6,537 nt of DNA from contig JABZHP010000064.1 of assembly GCA_015258785.1 (NCBI GenBank), forward strand, positions 1-6,537. Direction: 5' to 3'. This document shows, one piece after another, positions 1-6,058 of this stretch. This DNA is from Atopobium sp. (GTDB taxonomy: Bacteria; Actinomycetota; Coriobacteriia; Coriobacteriales; Atopobiaceae). Position 1 is the first letter of the stretch; each line of letters opens with the position of its first letter. The translations under genes were made by a program, and so were the position numbers. Under the pieces are notes generated by a model, which saw only the letters and a list, made by a program, of their open reading frames with translations, did not search any database and was not told the origin of the DNA.

Positions 1-989
1 TCACAACTGGTTTGATGATTGCGGGAATTATTATTTTTACCCTGCAGTCCCAGGGATTGAGCTACGAGGGAGTGTTATATGCCCTCATCGCTTCGCTTCG
101 TTTATTTGATGTTGTAGAAGACGTTTTCCACGGCATGTTCCAACAACATGGTCGTTTAGATATTGCCGGCAGAGCGTTCTTTTATCGCGTGCTTGCAACC
201 GTTGTTGGCTTTGCAGTAGGCGTGCTTCTTACAAAGAACTTGCTTGTTGGTGCGGCTCTTTCTTTTGTTGCATCGTTAGTGGTTATGGTTACGCTTGTTG
301 TTCCTCCCACTAAGCAGATGGCAACGCTTAAGCCTACCTTTAACGTTAAGCAAATTACAAAGCTGTTGGTTACCACCGCTCCATTATTTGCTGGCTCATT
401 CTTGCTGACATACGTTGTTGGCGCTCCTCGCTATGCACTGGGCGCTTTGAGCGATCAGGCGCTTCTTACGTTCTTTACGGCATTAGCCATGCCTGCTATG
501 GTTATCAATCTTTTAAGTAACTTTGTCTTTAAGCCACTACTTACCCAGATGGCTGAATATTGGAATAATCAGCAAGACAAGCAGTTTGTGGGCCTGATTC
601 TTAAGGGTTTTGCCGTAGTTGCTTTAGCTACTGTTGTTTCTATGGCGCTGGCTTGGCCGCTAGGCGCTCCAGTTCTTGGACTTCTCTATGGTCTTGATTT
701 TGAACCGTATAAGCTGGAGCTTTTGCTGCTGCTTTTTGGCGGTCTTCTCAATGCCCTCACAGTTATTTTGTACTACGCCGTAGTAACCATGCGTAAGCAG
801 GTTGCCGTGTTTGCGAGCTACGCTGCAGGTGCAGGTTTTGCCGCGCTTACAGGAGGATGGTTTGTAGGCAGCTTTGGCATTATGGGAGCTTGCATTCTAT
901 ACGATGCCTCGCTTGCAATTCTCGCTCTGGTATTTGGCATTTTTTGCTTCTTGGGATTTAAAGACCAAAAGAAAAAGTCCGCTGCGTAA
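1..989 (+). CDS. Wzx-like polysaccharide (lipid-linked glycan) flippase, 5' end missing
   Basis: The reading frame is open to the left edge (codons from base 3 read T-T-G before the first possible TTG start at 12), so the N-terminus lies outside; about 329 residues remain of a protein that in this family is usually 400-500. The visible part is very hydrophobic, with repeated membrane segments (roughly residues 60-76, 78-98, 115-140, 150-175, 193-225, 235-258, 265-310 counted from base 12) and a short lysine-rich tail (KDQKKKSAA), as expected of a polytopic inner-membrane protein. The early segment with the FHGMFQQHGRLD stretch resembles the loop of Wzx/MATE-like (MOP superfamily) flippases that move undecaprenyl-linked sugars to the outer face. 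The substrate cannot be read from sequence. It converges on a GT2/DUF2304 pair and lies near rmlC, supporting a role in surface glycan assembly. A peptidoglycan lipid II flippase is less likely. Confidence 0.8.
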   Translation, partial: TTGLMIAGIIIFTLQSQGLSYEGVLYALIASLRLFDVVEDVFHGMFQQHGRLDIAGRAFFYRVLATVVGFAVGVLLTKNLLVGAALSFVASLVVMVTLVVPPTKQMATLKPTFNVKQITKLLVTTAPLFAGSFLLTYVVGAPRYALGALSDQALLTFFTALAMPAMVINLLSNFVFKPLLTQMAEYWNNQQDKQFVGLILKGFAVVALATVVSMALAWPLGAPVLGLLYGLDFEPYKLELLLLLFGGLLNALTVILYYAVVTMRKQVAVFASYAAGAGFAALTGGWFVGSFGIMGACILYDASLAILALVFGIFCFLGFKDQKKKSAA

Positions 990-1000
990 GCGGACTTTTT
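972..1000. terminator. Bidirectional intrinsic terminator shared by convergent genes
   Basis: Bases 972-983 pair perfectly with 989-1000 (12 bp: five A-T pairs, then GTCCGCT with AGCGGAC), leaving a 5-base loop at 984-988. The A run on one side and the T run on the other give a U-tract on either strand, so it can end the rightward flippase transcript and the leftward GT2/DUF2304 transcript. It starts inside the flippase gene: the TAA stop (987-989) lies at the loop and stem edge, so the last five codons are part of the hairpin. Confidence 0.9.
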
Positions 1001-1049
1001 AAATAAAACACAGGTAGATGAACATGCTGCCAGAGGATCGACGCGTCGT

Positions 1050-1436
1050 TTATACGCGCGTACGCTGGTTAAGATCAGTTACAAAATCAAGGTTTTTCTC
1101 GTCTCGTGCATCTTTGTCACGCAGAGCAAGCTCAGCTGAAAGCTGCTCAACCTTATAGGTGAGCTTGGAGATTGCACAAGATTGATGGAAGAGCCTGATG
1201 AGAATCATCACAATAACCAGCATCAGGACAAAGTTTGCAGGGCTCATAAAGCCAAACAGGCCCGAGAAGAAATAGGCAAGCTGAGGGATGAGCGCAAACA
1301 AAACAAGGATTCCTGCAGAAACAACCCAATAGACTGAGTCGGAAATACGAATCTTTGATTTGCGGACGCTATTGATGACAATGCCCATGGCAAATAGGGC
1401 GCCAATAAGCAGCAGAATTCTTAGAACTAAAGTCAT
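1050..1436 (-). CDS. DUF2304 small membrane protein, GacJ-like partner of the GT2 enzyme
   Basis: This is a 128-residue protein with three predicted membrane segments: about residues 4-22, 36-57 (with an IPQLAYF stretch) and 66-86. They are followed by a charged, probably coiled-coil C-terminal tail (about 90-128) facing the cytoplasm. The pattern of short basic linker (RKSKIRISDS), then W, then SPANFVL before the last helix is typical of DUF2304. In group A Streptococcus the comparable small membrane protein GacJ binds the GT2 enzyme GacI and raises its activity; the same role is inferred here. The ATG at 1436 follows the GT2 stop by nine bases, and the GT2 TAA provides the first bases of its ribosome site (AAGGTGA), so the two are almost certainly translated from one mRNA and coupled. 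Transcription should end at the hairpin at 972-1000. Confidence 0.85.
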   Translation of the reverse strand: MTLVLRILLLIGALFAMGIVINSVRKSKIRISDSVYWVVSAGILVLFALIPQLAYFFSGLFGFMSPANFVLMLVIVMILIRLFHQSCAISKLTYKVEQLSAELALRDKDARDEKNLDFVTDLNQRTRV

Positions 1437-1445
1437 GGTGTCACC

Positions 1446-2126
1446 TTATCTAAACCACTGGAAGAGCAAAAGCGAGAGGCACGTGCGAGCCATGTACATA
1501 ATTGAGTTATAGAAGCTCAAGTAGGACTCGCCGCCTTGACGCTCACGCATTTCGGTTTCAATCTCAACAACCTTTGCACCGCGGCGCATCAGCAACGAGA
1601 TAGTGTCTGGCTCGGGGGAGAAGTCAAAGGAGCGCGCATACGTCTCAATAAGGCCGCGGTCGTACATACGCATGCCTGACGTAGGGTCAGTGATAGTCTG
1701 ACCAGTGCTTGTTTTGATAAGCCAAGAAATAAGCTTGGAGCCAATCTCTCGGGGAGAATTTCCGCGCGGCTTGGTGACAAAGCGGGAAGCAATAACAATG
1801 TTTGCTCCCTCGTTTACCATTGCTTGCGCCATAGGAGCAATGTACTCAGGTCTATGTTGACCATCGGAGTCAAACTGCACCACAGCGTCATAACCATGTT
1901 CTTTGGCATAGCGCATACCAGCTCTAAAGCCTGCGGAAAGGCCTCCGTTAACTGGCAAATTGAGGTAGTTAAATCCACGCTCTTTACAGATATCCAGTGT
2001 GCGGTCAGCGGAGCCATCGTTGATTATGATGTAATCAACTTGAGGAGCTACCTGGCACAACTCTGTAATAGTTGAAGCAATGCAGGCTTCTTCGTTGTAA
2101 GCGGGAACGACTGCAAGAATTCTCAC
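1446..2126 (-). CDS. GT2 family polyprenyl-phosphate glycosyltransferase (DPM1/GacI-like)
   Basis: The protein has the GT-A fold of family 2 transferases. Numbered from the upstream ATG at 2132, VVPAYNEE is at residues 8-15, the nucleotide-binding INDGSADRT at 37-45, the metal-binding DSD at 88-90 followed by GQHRPEY, and the acceptor-region motif MRERQGGES at about 195-203. A hydrophobic, amphipathic tail (about 206-228) probably lies on the membrane. It most likely transfers a hexose or N-acetylhexosamine from a nucleotide sugar to undecaprenyl phosphate at the cytoplasmic face. Length and motifs match dolichol-phosphate mannosyltransferase-like bacterial enzymes and streptococcal GacI; the sugar cannot be told. 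The GTG at 2126 is preferred over the ATG at 2132 because the only ribosome-site-like sequence, AAAGGA, overlaps that ATG but sits five bases before the GTG; this gives 226 residues starting MRILAVVPAYNEE. It is followed immediately by the DUF2304 gene. Confidence 0.88.
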   Translation of the reverse strand: MRILAVVPAYNEEACIASTITELCQVAPQVDYIIINDGSADRTLDICKERGFNYLNLPVNGGLSAGFRAGMRYAKEHGYDAVVQFDSDGQHRPEYIAPMAQAMVNEGANIVIASRFVTKPRGNSPREIGSKLISWLIKTSTGQTITDPTSGMRMYDRGLIETYARSFDFSPEPDTISLLMRRGAKVVEIETEMRERQGGESYLSFYNSIMYMARTCLSLLLFQWFR

Positions 2127-2131
2127 AAGCA

Positions 2132-2137
2132 TCCTTT
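2132..2137 (-). promoter_or_regulatory. Ribosome binding site deciding the GT2 start
   Basis: On the minus strand the sequence reads AAAGGA, then TGCTT, then GTG. The spacing of five bases to the GTG at 2126 is normal, whereas the ATG at 2132-2130 begins inside the site itself. This argues for the GTG start. Confidence 0.6.
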
Positions 2138-2230
2138 GAATTGCAAATTACACGTTAACTGCATGAATATCATAGCTCAAAAGCCGAATTAAACTTGACT
2201 CGTATATAGTAGATTACCTAAAGAAATCGA
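2138..2230. promoter_or_regulatory. Divergent promoter region between the GT2 operon and rmlC
   Basis: This AT-rich gap between two outward-facing genes must carry both promoters unless transcripts come from farther away. For the leftward unit, TATGAT on the minus strand (2174-2169) is a good -10 candidate about 43 bases from the GTG start, with no clear -35 at the usual distance. For rmlC, TATAGT (2205-2210) is a plausible -10. A good-looking TTGACT lies at 2195-2200, but only four bases before it, so the two do not form one standard promoter. No clear operator dyad or riboswitch fold was seen. Confidence 0.4.
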
Positions 2231-2237
2231 AAGGTGA
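2231..2237 (+). promoter_or_regulatory. Ribosome binding site deciding the rmlC start
   Basis: AAGGTGA precedes the ATG at 2243 by five bases. The in-frame GTG at 2234 lies inside this site and so cannot be the start used with it. The same AAGGTGA form precedes the DUF2304 gene. Confidence 0.7.
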
Positions 2238-2242
2238 ACGCT

Positions 2243-2848
2243 ATGGAGTTTCCAAAAGAGCTTAAAAACCCTATTCAATCGGGCAATTTTACGTTTTATG
2301 ACACCTCGATTGAAGGTGTAAAGGTTGTGGACGTAAAGCTGTACGGTGATGCGCGTGGTGGCTTTATGGAGACCTATCGTGAAGAAAACTTTGTTGCAGG
2401 CGGCATTGATGCTTCTTTTGTACAGGATAATCAGTCCTCATCCGTTCAGGGCGTGCTCCGCGGCCTTCACTTCCAGATTGAGCATCCTCAGGCAAAGCTT
2501 GTGCGTGTAATCTCTGGCACTGTCTTTGACGTTGCTGTTGACCTGCGAGAGGGAAGTCCAACTTGGGGTCAGTGGGAAGGCGTTGTCCTGTCCGCTGAGA
2601 ACCGCAGGCAGTTCTTTGTTCCTCGCGGCTTTGCCCACGGCTTTTTGGTCCTCTCAGAGACCGCTGAGTTCTGCTACAAGTGCGATGACATCTATCATCC
2701 AGGCGATGAGGGTGGCATCATGTGGAATGATCCAGAGCTTGGCATTGAGTGGCCAGCATTTCTTGGCGAGAAGACCTTAGATTCAGCAAAGGTTATTCTT
2801 TCCGACAAAGATAAGATTCATCCAGCACTTTCTTCACTTAAGAAGTAA
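2243..2848 (+). CDS. rfbC: dTDP-4-dehydrorhamnose 3,5-epimerase (RmlC)
   Basis: This enzyme epimerises dTDP-4-keto-6-deoxyglucose at C3 and C5, the third step to dTDP-L-rhamnose, in the cytoplasm. The 201-residue product is the normal length for this cupin family. It shows GDARGGFMETYREENF (35-50), QDNQSSS (61-67), RGLHFQ with the catalytic His76, KLVRVISG (85-92), DVAVDLREGSPTWG (96-109), FFVPRGFAHGFLVL (124-137), FCYKCDDIYHPGDEGG with the likely catalytic Tyr145, and WNDP (161-164), whose Asp163 probably pairs with the His. All expected residues are present, so it should be active. It begins a rightward transcript divergent from the GT2 operon. The partner genes rmlA, rmlB and rmlD are not in the window and must be elsewhere if the pathway is complete. 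The U32 gene follows after 26 bases, so read-through is likely although the functions look unrelated. Confidence 0.95.
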   Translation: MEFPKELKNPIQSGNFTFYDTSIEGVKVVDVKLYGDARGGFMETYREENFVAGGIDASFVQDNQSSSVQGVLRGLHFQIEHPQAKLVRVISGTVFDVAVDLREGSPTWGQWEGVVLSAENRRQFFVPRGFAHGFLVLSETAEFCYKCDDIYHPGDEGGIMWNDPELGIEWPAFLGEKTLDSAKVILSDKDKIHPALSSLKK

Positions 2849-2874
2849 CAAGCGCTGAAGGCAAGTTAGGTACT

Positions 2875-5505
2875 ATGAACGAACGTAATCGTCGTGAGCG
2901 AGAATCCACAGCTCACGAGCTAAATCGCATGAACGAGGCGGAGTGGACAGAGGAAGCTTCTGACAAGGAGCTCTCAACTCAGCCGCTTCCTCGCGCAACA
3001 CAGATGGAACTTCTCGCCCCAGCGGGAGGTCCGGCGCCATTTACCGCAGCTCTTGCTGGTGGTGCTGATGCTATTTACTGCGGCCTGGGTAACAACTTCA
3101 ATGCTCGCCGTGGTGCGGACAACTTTGATGACGAGTCGTTTGCGCGTGCGTGCAGACAGGCTCATCTAGCTGGTGCTCGTGTGTATGTCACCGTGAACGT
3201 TGTTGTTAAGTGGGACGAGATGCAGCGTGTATTGCGCCTGATTCGCCGCGCGTGGACTCTTGGTGCAGACGCCTTTATCATCCAAGACTGGGGTCTTATG
3301 GCTCAGGTAAGAAAGACCTGGCCAGAGATTGAATGTCACGTTTCAACGCAGGCAAATATCCACGATACACGTGGTGTTGCTGCCTGCAAAAAGCTTGGTG
3401 TGGGTCGCGTTACACTGTCCAGAGAGCTTACGAAAGAAGAGATTTCTACCATTTCTAAGCTCGGCGTTGAGCTGGAGTGTTTTGGTCACGGCGCCTTGTG
3501 CTTCTGCTATTCGGGCATCTGTCACATGTCATCTATGCGAGGAGATCGCTCTGCTAACCGTGGAGCCTGTGCTCAGCCGTGCCGCCTGCCGTATGAGCTG
3601 CTCAATTCTAAGCATGAAGTTGTCTCGATGGGTGGCATTGATAGACTGCTCTGCCCTAAGGATTACTGCACTATTGATGACGTGCCTGACATGATTGAGG
3701 CGGGTGTTGGCTCGCTTAAGATTGAGGGCCGTATGAAGGCACCCGAGTACGTGTACTCGGTGGTGTCTTCGTATCGTCAGGCAATTGATGCTGCCGAGAA
3801 GGGCGTGGACAACCAGGCTGATGTGGCACGCCGCCACCGCTTGCTTAAACGCTCGTTTAACCGTGGCCTGACCAACGCGTACCTGCATGGTACCGCTGGC
3901 AACGAGATGATGAGCTACGAGCGCTCCAATAACCGCGGTGAGATTGTTGGTGAGGTCACCGACGGACGCCCACTTGAGGATGCTCTTGAGCGCAAGAGTG
4001 GTCTGAATGGTGGCCGTGTTAAGCTGCGCCGCTACAAGCAGGCAGATGTTGACCTTATTGCACACGCACCTATTGGCAAGAATGACTTGCTTGAAATCAG
4101 ACCGCTCGATGAGCCTGACAAGTTCCTGACCGCTCTTTGTCCTATTGATGTTGAGCCTGGTCAGACAGTTACCGTTCGCACTTCTCGCGTTATGCAGACC
4201 GGATCTACGGTACGTATTATTCGCTCGGAAGCTGCGCGCGTAGCTGCTGAGCAGATTTCTTCACTGGAATATCCTCGTAAACGAGCTGTTGACGTAGCTA
4301 TTATTGCCCGCATTGGCCAGCCCTTCACCGTGGTGCTTACAACGGCAGATGGCGTTGCAAGCGCATCCGCTGAGGGCTTTGTGGTGGAGGAGGCCCGCAC
4401 TAAGGCGGTAACCTCTGACGAGCTCATTGAGCACGTTGGACGCATGGGAACCTCGCCGTTTGAGGCCGTAAGCTTTGACGTCCAGATGGACGATACGTGC
4501 GGCATGAGCTTTAGTGCTGTCCACAAGGTCCGCGCTGCGGCATGTGAGCAGCTCGAGGCTGCGCTTCTTGAGGAGTACCAGAACCGCGAGCAGAAGATTG
4601 CTCCGCTTTCCCGTCTTGCCTATCAAAAGGAGCGAGAAGCCCAAGACAAAGAGAAGCTTTTTGCCTTTGATGAGTTGGCTGCAAAGGCAAATGCATCGCA
4701 GGCAGAGGTCTGTGTTCTAGTTGAAACTCCAGAGCAGGCACGTGTTGCGCTCAAGGCTGGGGCAGATCGTCTGTACGCAACAACCGACGCCCTCGTAGAG
4801 ACTTCGTGGCCAGAGGATCTTCTCGCCAAGGTAACCCCATGGCTTGATGAGGTATGTCGCGAGATTGACCATAATCGACTGGATCCCTACGTTGCTGCAG
4901 GTAAGCCGATTGCTGTGGGAAACATCTCTGAGCTGGCGCTGGCCGTTGAGCGAGGAGCCATCCCTGAGGTGCGCGAGTGCATTCCAGTCCATAACGATTA
5001 CGCCTTACAGGCACTTGCCGACATGGGAGCAGAAGGCGTCTGGCTCAACTCCGAGCTTACTCTCCAAGAGATCTGTCATATGGCGAGAAACGCCTCGATT
5101 CCTGTGGGTTATATGGTCAGCGGCCGTATTCGTACCATGACCACTGAGCATTGTATTTTGATGTCTACGGGCAAGTGTATCCACGATTGCGATGCCTGTA
5201 AGCTGCGCCTTGAGGAGCATACGCTTAGAGGTATTGATAACGATTACATGCCCGTAAGGACTGACAGACATGGTCGCTCCAAGATTTGGAGCCCCAAGCT
5301 CTTTGACGGCGTGCCAGAGATGGCTGAGATGCTTTCTGCTGGTGTGAAGCGTTTTATGGTGGACGCAACACTTTTGAGCGCGGAGCAGACAAGAGAGGCT
5401 ACCTCTCGTGTAGCTGCGGCGATTGCGGCGACAGCGTCGGGTGCAACATTGCCTGCACGTCTCAAAGATGCTTCAGTTGGACATCTTTTCTCGCCAATTG
5501 GATAG
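2875..5505 (+). CDS. Long U32 family protein (RlhA/YhbU-type) with two U32-like halves and two Cys clusters
   Basis: The 876-residue protein begins with a charged, probably disordered extension (1-43), then the U32 TIM-barrel-like domain starting MELLAPAGG (44). The U32 signature (PROSITE PS01276 pattern E-x-F-x2-G-[SA]-L-C-x4-G-x-C-x-M-S) matches exactly at 201-219. Cysteines 209, 216, 232 and 236 (with 260 and 265 nearby) are candidate iron-sulfur ligands. A DUF3656-like region spans about 350-560, then a charged, probably helical linker (about 570-606). A second U32-like half follows (EVCVLVETPEQARVALKAG from 611) with GRIRTMTTEHC (750-760) and a further cluster Cys760-x7-Cys768-x3-Cys772-x2-Cys775. 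Members were named peptidases, but studied relatives are [4Fe-4S] RNA or quinone hydroxylation proteins (RlhA on 23S rRNA, TrhP on tRNA, UbiU/UbiV); an RNA-hydroxylation role is inferred, not shown. The ATG at 2875 has only a weak ribosome site; ATGs at 2929 and 3004 have none better. No clear terminator follows the stop. Confidence 0.9.
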   Translation: MNERNRRERESTAHELNRMNEAEWTEEASDKELSTQPLPRATQMELLAPAGGPAPFTAALAGGADAIYCGLGNNFNARRGADNFDDESFARACRQAHLAGARVYVTVNVVVKWDEMQRVLRLIRRAWTLGADAFIIQDWGLMAQVRKTWPEIECHVSTQANIHDTRGVAACKKLGVGRVTLSRELTKEEISTISKLGVELECFGHGALCFCYSGICHMSSMRGDRSANRGACAQPCRLPYELLNSKHEVVSMGGIDRLLCPKDYCTIDDVPDMIEAGVGSLKIEGRMKAPEYVYSVVSSYRQAIDAAEKGVDNQADVARRHRLLKRSFNRGLTNAYLHGTAGNEMMSYERSNNRGEIVGEVTDGRPLEDALERKSGLNGGRVKLRRYKQADVDLIAHAPIGKNDLLEIRPLDEPDKFLTALCPIDVEPGQTVTVRTSRVMQTGSTVRIIRSEAARVAAEQISSLEYPRKRAVDVAIIARIGQPFTVVLTTADGVASASAEGFVVEEARTKAVTSDELIEHVGRMGTSPFEAVSFDVQMDDTCGMSFSAVHKVRAAACEQLEAALLEEYQNREQKIAPLSRLAYQKEREAQDKEKLFAFDELAAKANASQAEVCVLVETPEQARVALKAGADRLYATTDALVETSWPEDLLAKVTPWLDEVCREIDHNRLDPYVAAGKPIAVGNISELALAVERGAIPEVRECIPVHNDYALQALADMGAEGVWLNSELTLQEICHMARNASIPVGYMVSGRIRTMTTEHCILMSTGKCIHDCDACKLRLEEHTLRGIDNDYMPVRTDRHGRSKIWSPKLFDGVPEMAEMLSAGVKRFMVDATLLSAEQTREATSRVAAAIAATASGATLPARLKDASVGHLFSPIG

Positions 5506-5527
5506 TGCAGAAATAAGTTTGGAATTT

Positions 5528-5542
5528 TGGGTAGGATACCCA
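5528..5542. repeat. 15-base perfect dyad upstream of the NifU-domain gene
   Basis: TGGGTA and TACCCA flank a GGA centre, in the 89-base gap between the U32 stop and the NifU-domain start. There is no T run after it, so it is not a standard terminator. It could be an operator, a small mRNA hairpin, or chance. No convincing -35/-10 pair was found around it. Confidence 0.35.
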
Positions 5543-5594
5543 TGTTGTAAGTTATGGGCGCATCCGCGCTTGAAGAGTTTGAATAGGAGCAAAC

Positions 5595-5831
5595 ATGGCC
5601 ATTAATCGTGACCTTTTGAATGCAACCCTTGATGTTATTCGTCAGAGCCTTCAGACCGATGGCGGCGACGTTGAGCTTATTGATGTAAGCGATGACGGCA
5701 CCGTAACGCTTGAGATGACTGGTTCTTGCGCTGGCTGCCCAATGTCTGCATATGATATGTCTGAGGGTATTGAGCGTATCCTGATTGAGCACGTTCCTGG
5801 TGTAAAGCGCGTTCAGCCTGCAATGCTGTAA
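5595..5831 (+). CDS. NifU C-terminal-domain Fe-S carrier/scaffold protein (Nfu-like)
   Basis: This 78-residue cytoplasmic protein is essentially only the NifU C-terminal domain. The N-terminal helix carries LDVIRQSLQTDGGDVELIDV (11-30, with the family's DGGD-V pattern), followed by TLEMTGSCAGCPMS with the CxxC pair Cys45 and Cys48. The C-terminal helix has EGIERILIEHVPGVKRV (57-73). The two cysteines bind a [4Fe-4S] cluster shared between two subunits, which is passed to client enzymes. The start is well supported: TAGGAG (5584-5589) lies five bases before the ATG. It has neither the IscU-like N-terminal domain of full NifU nor the degenerate A-type domain of NfuA. It follows a U32 protein with two probable Fe-S cysteine clusters; a client relation is possible but only inferred from position. 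Confidence 0.92.
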   Translation: MAINRDLLNATLDVIRQSLQTDGGDVELIDVSDDGTVTLEMTGSCAGCPMSAYDMSEGIERILIEHVPGVKRVQPAML

Positions 5832-5834
5832 GTT

Positions 5835-5875
5835 ACCGTTCGGCGTCAAAAAGCGAACATTTGACGCTTATCGGT
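5835..5875 (+). terminator. Hairpin just after the NifU-domain gene, weak terminator candidate
   Basis: GCGTCAAA (5843-5850) pairs with TTTGACGC (5860-5867), eight perfect pairs with a nine-base loop. After a four-base internal loop, ACCG (5835-5838) can pair with CGGT (5872-5875). The structure starts four bases after the stop codon, but what follows is only TTATCGGTTGTTA, not a proper U run. It may protect the mRNA end or work with the next hairpin. Confidence 0.45.
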
Positions 5876-5884
5876 TGTTAGCTT

Positions 5885-5906
5885 CACGCGCATAAACGTG
5901 TTTTTT
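5885..5906 (+). terminator. Short hairpin with six-T run, terminator candidate
   Basis: CACG (5885-5888) pairs with CGTG (5897-5900) and is directly followed by six T (5901-5906). The stem of four pairs is short for a terminator. A competing stem is possible: GCATAAA (5890-5896) with TTTATGC (5904-5910), which would hide the T run. Confidence 0.35.
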
Positions 5907-5959
5907 ATGCAGAGAAGTTGTGGTGAACCATGACTAACCTGCATATTTACGAATTTTAT

Positions 5960-6000
5960 ATATCACGCCCCGCACATTATTGTGTAGGGCGTGATATTTT
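5960..6000 (+). terminator. Strong hairpin upstream of dcd, likely terminator
   Basis: Bases 5960-5970 pair perfectly with 5987-5997 (11 bp, core CACGCCC with GGGCGTG). Inside, CACA (5973-5976) pairs with TGTG (5981-5984) around a TTAT loop. Four T follow the stem (5997-6000 counting its last T), then ATATAAA. It is the most stable structure between the NifU-domain gene and dcd. It either ends transcripts from upstream or attenuates a dcd transcript that starts before it. Confidence 0.7.
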
Positions 6001-6028
6001 ATATAAATGGGTAACTAGTTTTTCTGAC

Positions 6029-6042
6029 CATACATTTGTATG
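6029..6042. repeat. 14-base dyad in front of dcd
   Basis: CATACA and TGTATG flank a TT centre, ending seven bases before the dcd ribosome site. The two-base centre is too tight for an RNA hairpin with all pairs formed, so a DNA operator is the likelier meaning if it has one. It does not resemble the NrdR box of deoxynucleotide genes. No confident -35/-10 pair was found around it. Confidence 0.3.
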
Positions 6043-6049
6043 ACGTAAG

Positions 6050-6058
6050 AAAGGTGGA
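6050..6058 (+). promoter_or_regulatory. Ribosome binding site deciding the dcd GTG start
   Basis: AAAGGTGGA lies just before the GTG at 6063, with eight bases from the AAAGG core or four from the full site. An in-frame GTG at 6054 lies inside the site and is rejected as a start. No ATG is available near the conserved N-terminus. Confidence 0.7.

Noticed and set aside
1039..1048. Ten-base perfect palindrome CGACGCGTCG just downstream of the DUF2304 gene
   Set aside because: It lies between the stop codon and the terminator at 972-1000, has no T run, and no other copy was noticed in the window; chance is adequate.
2195..2210. TTGACT followed by TATAGT as an rmlC promoter
   Set aside because: The gap between the two hexamers is only four bases, far from the usual 16-18, so they cannot work together as one promoter.
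2234..2242. GTG start for rmlC nine bases upstream of the ATG
   Set aside because: The GTG is part of the AAGGTGA ribosome site, so the ATG at 2243 is the usable start.
3529..4065. 178-residue minus-strand open frame inside the U32 gene
   Set aside because: It is the shadow of a long, strongly biased coding frame; no ribosome site and no family features were seen.
5244..5849. 201-residue open frame on the minus strand spanning the U32 end and the NifU-domain gene
   Set aside because: It is antisense to two well-supported genes, has low-complexity composition, no recognisable domain, and runs through both coding and intergenic sequence.
5861..5896. TTGACG plus CATAAA as a promoter for a small RNA
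   Set aside because: The spacing is 24 bases and the TTGACG is part of a hairpin arm; not supported.
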